Source: Sulfurimonas sp. (GTDB taxonomy: Bacteria > Campylobacterota > Campylobacteria > Campylobacterales > Sulfurimonadaceae). From it: a DNA stretch of 11,353 nt. Numbering within the stretch: position 1 is the stretch's first letter; each line of letters begins with the position of its first letter. The notes below the pieces were generated by a model, which worked only from the letters and a program-made list of their open reading frames with translations, had not been told where the DNA came from and made no database searches. The position numbers were made by a program, and so were the translations under genes. Positions 6,984-11,353 of this stretch are shown piece after piece. The stretch lies in the NCBI GenBank assembly GCA_015663215.1, contig DQSP01000073.1, positions 1 through 11,353 of the forward strand, given 5' to 3'.

Positions 6984-8551
6984 TGTTTAACGAGATACTA
7001 CTAGGTGGCGGAACTGCTATCGTTAGTGGTGTTGTTGGGTTTTACATTTCCAAAAAATTAACAAGTGCAAATTTTGATGTGTACAAGCAACAAGCTGTTG
7101 CTAAAGCTAATGTTATAGAAAACGAAGCATCAGCACTGCTTGAGCGTGCTCGTCTAAAATCATTAGAGATTGAGCATGAAGCACAAAAAAGCTTTGATAA
7201 TGCGAAGCAGAGAGCTAAAGCAGACATGAGTCAACGTGAAGATGCTCTTATCCGTCAAGAACAGAGTTTTAAGCGTTTTAAGCAGACACAAGAAGAAAAA
7301 CTGCAAGAAGATTCGGTTGCTATAAAAGCAAAAAAAGTTAATTTAGAAAGAAATGAAAGATCTTTAACATCACTACAAGAAAGATATGAAAAAAAGATAG
7401 ATGAAGCACTCCATGTCATAGAGCATAGTGCAGGTATGACTCAAGAAGAAGCAAAAACTTTACTACTAAAAAAAGTGGAGTATAAGGCTCGAGGTGATAT
7501 AGCTCATATAGTGCGAAAGTATGAGAATGAAGCAAGAGAAGAGGGTGAGAGAAAAGCAAACTTTATCCTTGCTCAAGCTACTAGTCGTTTTGCTGGCGAG
7601 TTTGCAAGTGAGCGTTTAACGAACCTTATACATTTAGAAAATGATGAACTCAAAGGTCGTATTATTGGTAAAGAGGGGCGAAATATTAAAGCTCTTGAAA
7701 CACTTTTGGGTGTTGATATTATTATAGATGATACACCAAATTCGATTTCAGTGAGTAGTTTTAACCTTTATAGACGTGCTATTGCTACAAAAACATTACA
7801 GGTTCTCATCGAAGATGGGCGTATTCAGCCTGCTCGAATTGAAGAGATATATGAAAAAGTCACCAATGAGTTTGAAGCTAGAATTTTAGCTGAGGGTGAA
7901 GAGCTTGTGGCGGAGTTGAACATCGGTGTAATGCATCCAGACTTGATGCGTCTTATCGGTCGACTTCGTTATCGTGCTAGTTATGGTCAAAATGCTTTAG
8001 CACATACTCTTGAGGTGGCGCATTTAGCAGGTGTAATGACAGCAGAGATGGGTGGAGATACCAAACTTGCGAAACGTGCAGGTCTACTTCATGATATCGG
8101 AAAAGCACTCACACACGACCATGATGGAAATCATGTTGACTTAGGTGCTGAGATATGTAACCGTTACAATGAAGATGAAGTGGTTATAAATGCCATCTAT
8201 GCTCACCATGGACAGCAAGAGATAAACTCTATAGAGTGTGGTGCAGTTTGTGCCGCAGATGCACTTTCGGCTGCTCGTCCAGGAGCAAGACGTGAAGTTT
8301 TAGAGTCATTTTTAAAACGAGTTACCGAGATAGAAGAGATAGCATCTTCTCATAGTGGTGTCAAACAGGCTTATGCTATAAATGCAGGGCGTGAAGTAAG
8401 AGTTATAGTAAACGCGACACTTATCAATGATGATGAGTCAATACTGATGGCAAGAGAAATTGCTAAAGAGATAGAAAAAAGAGTTCAGTATCCAGGAGAA
8501 ATTAAAGTCAATGTTATCCGTGAGAGTAGGGCGGTAGAGTTCGCGAAATAA
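6983..8551 (+). CDS. rny: Ribonuclease Y
   Basis: This 522-aa endoribonuclease starts mRNA decay at the membrane. Domains in order are an N-terminal transmembrane helix (about 5-23), a long charged coiled coil (about 30-200), a KH RNA-binding domain with GRIIGKEGRNIKALE (225-239), and an HD phosphohydrolase domain with H341 (ALAHTLEVAH), H370-D371 (LLHDIGKALTHDHDG) and HHG (408-410). A C-terminal region with SGVKQAYAINAGREVRV (458-474) matches the family. Length and all catalytic residues are normal. The start overlaps the preceding stop (TAATG), with AGGAAA about 10 bases upstream. The neighbouring cyclo-ligase is an old companion in Campylobacterota as I remember it. Confidence 0.97.
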   Translation: MFNEILLGGGTAIVSGVVGFYISKKLTSANFDVYKQQAVAKANVIENEASALLERARLKSLEIEHEAQKSFDNAKQRAKADMSQREDALIRQEQSFKRFKQTQEEKLQEDSVAIKAKKVNLERNERSLTSLQERYEKKIDEALHVIEHSAGMTQEEAKTLLLKKVEYKARGDIAHIVRKYENEAREEGERKANFILAQATSRFAGEFASERLTNLIHLENDELKGRIIGKEGRNIKALETLLGVDIIIDDTPNSISVSSFNLYRRAIATKTLQVLIEDGRIQPARIEEIYEKVTNEFEARILAEGEELVAELNIGVMHPDLMRLIGRLRYRASYGQNALAHTLEVAHLAGVMTAEMGGDTKLAKRAGLLHDIGKALTHDHDGNHVDLGAEICNRYNEDEVVINAIYAHHGQQEINSIECGAVCAADALSAARPGARREVLESFLKRVTEIEEIASSHSGVKQAYAINAGREVRVIVNATLINDDESILMAREIAKEIEKRVQYPGEIKVNVIRESRAVEFAK

Positions 8552-8582
8552 AGATTTTATAATCTTTTAATGCAAGTTTGAC

Positions 8583-8588
8583 TATAAT
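8583..8588 (+). promoter_or_regulatory. -10 box for atpB
   Basis: TATAAT at 8583-8588 lies 32 bases before the atpB ATG, with AGGGAG at 8608-8613 seven bases before that ATG. This suggests a start near 8595 and a leader of about 26 bases. A second TATAAT at 8558-8563 lies inside a small AT-rich dyad just after rny. Confidence 0.6.
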
Positions 8589-8620
8589 CTCGTAATTATT
8601 TTAAGACAGGGAGCTATTCT

Positions 8621-9295
8621 ATGCCAGAATTGTTTACATTTTTCGGACTTGTTACACACGACAAGACATTTATCTACATCACACACATGCTGCTTTCAGC
8701 AGGTATTGCTCTTTTACTCGTTAGATTTGCTATGAGTAACTTACAACTAGTTCCAAAAGGTACTCAAAACCTTATGGAAGCATATATCGGTGGTGTTTTA
8801 CAGATGGGTGCTGATGTTATGGGTAGAGAGCCTGCTCGTCGTTACCTTCCACTTGTTGCAACTATCGGTCTTTTTGTTGGTATCGCTAACTTAATTGGTG
8901 TTATTCCAGGTTTTGAAGCTCCAACAGCATTTTTAGAGATGCCTTTAACTTTAGCACTTGTTGTATTTGTTTACTACAACTTTGAAGGTATTCGTCGTCA
9001 AGGTGTTGTTAAATATTTTAAGCACTTTTTAGGACCTGTTTGGTGGTTATACTGGTTAATGTTCCCAATTGAAATCGTATCTCACTTCTCGCGTTTAGTA
9101 TCTTTATCTTTCCGTCTTTTTGGAAATGTAAAAGGTGATGATATGTTCTTAATGGTAATCCTGATGCTTGCTCCATGGATTTTACCGATGATTCCATTTG
9201 CACTTTTAACTTTCATGGCATTCTTACAAGCTTTCATCTTCATGATGCTTACATATGTTTACCTTGGTGGTGCAGTAACTATTGAAGAGCACTAG
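8621..9295 (+). CDS. atpB: F0F1 ATP synthase subunit a
   Basis: This 224-aa polytopic inner-membrane protein forms the proton half-channels next to the c-ring. The functional helix carries [12 protein letters not shown] (159-170), where R165 is the equivalent of the essential E. coli R210. The last helix carries [21 protein letters not shown] (195-215), with Q203 in the conserved glutamine position. The N-terminus is shorter than in E. coli, as is usual in this phylum. It stands apart from the other ATP synthase genes, which are not in the window; I recall this separation from other Campylobacterota. It has its own promoter-like box and strong Shine-Dalgarno. A small membrane protein gene follows after five bases. 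Confidence 0.97.
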   Translation: MPELFTFFGLVTHDKTFIYITHMLLSAGIALLLVRFAMSNLQLVPKGTQNLMEAYIGGVLQMGADVMGREPARRYLPLVATIGLFVGIANLIGVIPGFEAPTAFLEMPLTLALVVFVYYNFEGIRRQGVVKYFKHFLGPVWWLYWLMFPIEIVSHFSRLVSLSFRLFGNVKGDDMFLMVILMLAPWILPMIPFALLTFMAFLQAFIFMMLTYVYLGGAVTIEEH

Positions 9296-9300
9296 GTTCT

Positions 9301-9567
9301 TTGATAGAGATGCAAAAAGATATTTATGATCGTATCATAGGCTTTTTGCAAGGAGCATCGTGGGCGATAGTTCTTGTCGGTGCTTTTCTTACTTTTAAAT
9401 TCTCCATTCTCTGGGGAATCTCTTTTTCAATCTTTTGTACTACTCTTTACATTATTTCATCTCTTTTATTTGTTTTGCTACTTGATGCTTTTAGCGTCAA
9501 TAAAGAACGACTTAAAGAAGCAAAAAAACAGACAAAACTACTAGAAGAACTTACTCAAAACTCATAA
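9301..9567 (+). CDS. Small two-span membrane protein downstream of atpB
   Basis: This 88-aa protein has hydrophobic helices at about 14-32 and 36-62 and a charged Lys/Glu-rich cytoplasmic tail (66-88). I do not recognise a named family. The start is uncertain: TTG 9301 lies five bases after the atpB stop, and ATG 9310 (85 aa) is an alternative; neither has well-spaced ribosome-binding bases. Tight placement behind atpB suggests translational coupling and possibly a helper role in F0 assembly, by analogy with the two-span AtpZ and the AtpI proteins of other ATP synthase operons. That role is inference only. The gene end overlaps the convergent exported-protein gene by 13 bases. Confidence 0.8.
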   Translation: MIEMQKDIYDRIIGFLQGASWAIVLVGAFLTFKFSILWGISFSIFCTTLYIISSLLFVLLLDAFSVNKERLKEAKKQTKLLEELTQNS

Positions 9568-9821
9568 TTAAGAGAGAGATGAAGAGAGTGTTGTTTTTGA
9601 ACACTGTCTTGTTCTTTAGTTTTGGAGAATAGACTAGTCGCATAGTTTATAATAAACTTATAACTACTCTCCTCTTGGGTTTTAAGCTGTAAGTTAAGAC
9701 TTGGTACATCTATGCAGTTAACTTTATCATTAGTTAATGCAATTTCATAAGAGTTGATATCTGCTGCATACATTGTACTTGTCGCTAAAAGTGTAGCGAA
9801 AATAAGGGCTGAAGTTTTCAT
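9555..9821 (-). CDS. Small exported protein of unknown function, outer-membrane-like C-terminus
   Basis: This 88-aa protein has a clear Sec signal peptide; cleavage is predicted after MYA, near residue 19. The mature part is about 69 residues with alternating polar and hydrophobic stretches (SLNLQL, YKFIINYATSLF, HSLHLSLNYEF). It ends in Tyr-Glu-Phe, the pattern of the C-terminal beta signal that BamA reads in outer-membrane beta-barrels. It is too short for a normal monomeric barrel, so it could be a remnant, an oligomeric strand-donor or a periplasmic protein. It has one Cys, within VNCIDV. GGAG lies seven bases before the ATG. It sits alone behind a long leader containing the riboswitch-like element, which makes it a candidate target of cyclic-dinucleotide control. 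No family was recognised. Confidence 0.72.
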   Translation of the reverse strand: MKTSALIFATLLATSTMYAADINSYEIALTNDKVNCIDVPSLNLQLKTQEESSYKFIINYATSLFSKTKEQDSVQKQHSLHLSLNYEF

Positions 9822-9835
9822 AATTTTCTCCGTTG

Positions 9836-9857
9836 ATACATAAGGAAATATATGTAT
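9836..9857 (-). repeat. Leader hairpin upstream of the exported-protein start
   Basis: The arms ATACATA (9836-9842) and TATGTAT (9851-9857) are exact complements with an 8-base spacer and would form a hairpin directly upstream of the Shine-Dalgarno. It overlaps a 10-bp perfect palindrome, ATGTATACAT (9852-9861). It could be part of the switch's expression platform or a DNA-level operator. Confidence 0.4.
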
Positions 9858-9895
9858 ACATGTAAATTATGATAGATAAAGAAAAGGGGAAGGTG

Positions 9896-9988
9896 TAAAT
9901 ATACATCTGGCAGTCTGGCGGTCTTAGAGTTTAAGATCCATAACTTTCCGAACTTGCTTCACAGCAAGGGTGGCTTTTTCAATATTTA
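9896..9988 (-). ncRNA. Divergent GEMM-I (cyclic dinucleotide) riboswitch-like aptamer
   Basis: Read on the minus strand, TAAATAT (9988 to 9982) and ATATTTA (9902 to 9896) form a 7-bp closing helix. Inside lies AAAAAGCCACC, then a 6-bp P2, CTTGCT-GTGA-AGCAAG, with a GNRA tetraloop. Next comes CGGAAAG, matching the GEMM CGCAAAG core, then TTATGGATCTTA-AACTC-TAAGA with CCGCCAGACTGCC, which fits P3 and the final GGGUUGCC segment. The outer P3 stem reads TGG/CCA where the usual form is CGG/CCG, a compensated change. GEMM-I aptamers bind c-di-GMP, or cGAMP in the Ib group, and often precede exported or motility proteins, which fits the 88-aa secreted product downstream. Several normally conserved bases differ (GGC to AGC, AAA to CAC, GCC to GTT), so it may be divergent or decayed. 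The match is from memory of the consensus, without a covariance search. Confidence 0.6.
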
Positions 9989-9998
9989 TCTTACTTAT

Positions 9999-10004
9999 AT
10001 TATA
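9999..10004 (-). promoter_or_regulatory. -10 box for the riboswitch leader and exported protein
   Basis: TATAAT reads on the minus strand from 10004 to 9999, placing transcription start near 9992, a few bases before the aptamer's closing helix. The leader would be about 170 bases. The box overlaps an inverted repeat, ATATTAT (9997-10003) and ATAATAT (10010-10016), which may be an operator. Confidence 0.55.
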
Positions 10005-10016
10005 CCCAAATAATAT

Positions 10017-10143
10017 TTAATTTTTCATGAGTTATATTTTAACGGTTGTCGTGAGCGGTAATTTTCCTTTAGGTAAATTATTCGTTCCTCGTATTTGTTG
10101 TACCTAAATCTTCAATAAAGTTCTTATGTCAGATATCAATAGT
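10017..10143. other. Noncoding gap between the riboswitch promoter and the HNH gene
   Basis: No gene is evident in this stretch. It contains an 8-bp inverted repeat, TTTAGGTA (10068-10075) and TACCTAAA (10101-10108), with a 25-base spacer. Left of it is a less AT-rich patch around 10042-10060. No intrinsic terminator with a U-tract for the HNH gene was found. The gap probably contains the junction between the core region and the defence genes, but no insertion-sequence end or attachment site could be established. Confidence 0.35.
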
Positions 10144-10848
10144 TTAGAATTTTTTAAGTGCATAGATTTTAACTTGAATAAAAGGTTCAAAAATTCCATC
10201 TGATAATACTTTACATTTTGCTAATTCATTTTGTTTGAATTCTTCTTTATTCCATTTTGACTTTAGTTGATTTCGTCTAAATTTTATAGCTTTTTTTACA
10301 CCATTAATAATACTTTTTCTGTTGTCTTTTAATGTTTGAAAATTTAAATTTAAAACCCTAATATCATTATCTATCTCTACCTTATTCGAACTATCTAAGC
10401 AAAAAACACCACCATCCTGTGCATAGCCTAAAACTCTTTCACAAGATATATCTAAAGGATTTAAGAATTCAAATTTTTTTGAACCTCTGCTGCTATCACA
10501 ATGCTTGTTTTCAGAATCTTTCTTATCATTACCATGACAAGTAACTAACATGTTTTTATAATCTGTATCTAAATTATTACTTTTGCTTTCATCTGTTGAT
10601 TGAGCAATATAATGTTCAATTGTTGGATATAAAGGTGAAGCAGAAGTTAAGTTATCAATAGAAATCTTTTGCATACAATAACAACAAATAGAACCTTGAT
10701 CCCTTATAAGTGCTTTTAATGTATCAGTTTTAACCGTTATATTTGGAGTAACACTTAAGTTGTCTGAAACATCTTTATATGTTTTAGTCTTATCTTTATG
10801 AATTGCAATTAATGCTGGTGGTTGTGCACCTTTTTTTATGTATTTCAT
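10144..10848 (-). CDS. ptuB: HNH endonuclease family protein, Septu PtuB-like
   Basis: This 234-aa protein resembles the HNH proteins found beside retron and Septu ATPases (TIGR02646-type). Visible marks are an N-terminal KYIKKGAQPPAL segment, a CxxC zinc-binding pair (C55, C58), YPTIEHYIAQS with E78-H79 as the catalytic HNH start, and DYKNMLVTCHG (96-106) with N99 and C104. HCDSSRG (116-122) gives C117 as the fourth zinc ligand. The family is the nuclease partner of a PtuA-type ATPase in anti-phage defence and is thought to cut DNA on activation. Its ATG overlaps the ATPase stop by one base (TAATG), so the two are translationally coupled. The DNA is visibly more AT-rich than the core genes, in keeping with transfer. 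Family and partner fit well; target and trigger are unknown. Confidence 0.8.
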   Translation of the reverse strand: MKYIKKGAQPPALIAIHKDKTKTYKDVSDNLSVTPNITVKTDTLKALIRDQGSICCYCMQKISIDNLTSASPLYPTIEHYIAQSTDESKSNNLDTDYKNMLVTCHGNDKKDSENKHCDSSRGSKKFEFLNPLDISCERVLGYAQDGGVFCLDSSNKVEIDNDIRVLNLNFQTLKDNRKSIINGVKKAIKFRRNQLKSKWNKEEFKQNELAKCKVLSDGIFEPFIQVKIYALKKF

Positions 10849-11353
10849 TATTCTTCTAAAAACGACAAAATAGTATTTGCTTCAATAATCACTTTATCAT
10901 TTTCACCAAAATACTCTTTAAGTTCTTCTAGTTTAGTTTTAGCTTCTTGAATATTCTCATTTTCTAAATCTGTAAAAAGTGCAGTTATTTTTTCTTCAAC
11001 TACTTTTGGTCTTTTTGTAACATCCATTAAATCAAGTAAAATTGAGTTTATATCTCTACCATAAGAGTAATGTGTGTCTTCATCAATTTTACCATCTCTA
11101 ATAATTCTTACATACTTCTTTTTTAAATAACCTAAAATTAAAGGCGAATGTGTTGTTGTAATAAATTGATTGTCAGTATCAAATTCTAATAGTTCTTTTA
11201 CAAAATTCTTTTGCCATTTTGGATGTAAATATGTATCAGGTTCATCAAGGAGAAATAGAGTATTTTCACTAGATAAAAGCTCTTTTAATCCTAAAATTAT
11301 AAGTAGTTGTTTTTCTCCCTCACTTAGATTATTATGAGATATTATTTCATCAT
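10848..11353 (-). CDS. ptuA: ABC/AAA-type ATPase C-terminal part, Septu PtuA-like (N-terminus beyond window)
   Basis: The minus-strand frame is open from the right edge to TAA at 10850-10848, giving 168 residues of the C-terminal part. It has the ABC-type signature LSEGEKQ (9-15), Walker B TLFLLDEPD (31-39) with E37, and the switch histidine TTHSP (H68). A helical C-terminal region rich in Glu and Lys follows. This is the layout of OLD/RecF/SMC-like ATPases used in defence systems such as Septu PtuA. The one-base overlap with the PtuB-like gene supports that assignment. Walker A must lie to the right of the window. A retron version of the pair would also have a reverse transcriptase. None is downstream in this window, so plain Septu or an upstream reverse transcriptase both remain possible. 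Confidence 0.82.
   Translation of the reverse strand, partial: DEIISHNNLSEGEKQLLIILGLKELLSSENTLFLLDEPDTYLHPKWQKNFVKELLEFDTDNQFITTTHSPLILGYLKKKYVRIIRDGKIDEDTHYSYGRDINSILLDLMDVTKRPKVVEEKITALFTDLENENIQEAKTKLEELKEYFGENDKVIIEANTILSFLEE

Noticed and set aside
8550..8567. AAAGATT-TTAT-AATCTTT dyad right after rny, as an intrinsic terminator
   Set aside because: The stem is seven mostly A-T pairs and is followed by only a very short T-run. It also contains a TATAAT, so the role is ambiguous and too weak to call.
9018..9203. Minus-strand 61-aa open frame inside atpB
   Set aside because: It is antisense to the most conserved helices of subunit a, with no supporting signal.
9896..9988. The structured region read on the plus strand, as an RNA or a bidirectional terminator
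   Set aside because: No plus-strand gene lies downstream before the convergent HNH gene. The GEMM-like order of elements and the TATAAT box appear only on the minus strand.
1..11353. CRISPR array, tRNA, rRNA or complete insertion sequence
   Set aside because: No regularly spaced repeats, cloverleaf candidates, rRNA segments or transposase frames were seen on either strand.

Overview
The window looks like a chromosomal segment of a free-living Campylobacterota (epsilonproteobacterium), most like Sulfurimonas or a close relative. This rests on AT-rich DNA, -10 boxes of the TATAAT type with little visible -35, and a gene neighbourhood (TlpA-like lipoprotein, ftsY, radA, 5-formyl-THF cyclo-ligase, rny, a lone atpB, fliL-acpS) that I remember from Campylobacter and Sulfurimonas. 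No species was identified by search.

Positions 1-2498: a minus-strand PLP aminotransferase (probable DapC, lysine/diaminopimelate pathway) runs off the left edge. Divergent from it is a coupled pair: a multi-span membrane protein of unknown function and a c-type cytochrome lipoprotein. A lone thiS follows. Positions 2466-6361: a minus-strand block reads, in transcription order, TlpA-like thioredoxin lipoprotein, ftsY, radA, fliL, acpS, with promoter-like -10 boxes in front of tlpA, radA and fliL. acpS ends tail to tail inside thiS. Positions 6432-9567: plus-strand fthC-like gene, rny, atpB and a small two-span membrane protein. These genes serve core functions: protein targeting, recombination repair, RNA decay, folate and CoA metabolism, ATP synthesis and motility.

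Positions 9555-11353 are accessory in character. An 88-aa exported protein of unknown function, with an outer-membrane-type C-terminus, sits behind a leader of about 170 nt. Within that leader, at 9896-9988 on the minus strand, I recognise a divergent GEMM-I (cyclic dinucleotide) riboswitch-like aptamer. It has a 7-bp closing helix, a GUGA-capped P2, the AAAG core, and a covarying P3 pair. The position equivalent to G20 appears to be A, the change linked to cGAMP recognition in GEMM-Ib. A TATAAT box lies just upstream of the aptamer, and an anti-Shine-Dalgarno pairing is possible downstream. Further right, a Septu-like anti-phage pair (PtuA-type ATPase, cut by the right edge, and PtuB-type HNH protein) overlaps by one base and reads leftward.

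The riboswitch with its orphan exported target is the most novel-looking part of the window. The Septu-like pair is the clearest accessory module.
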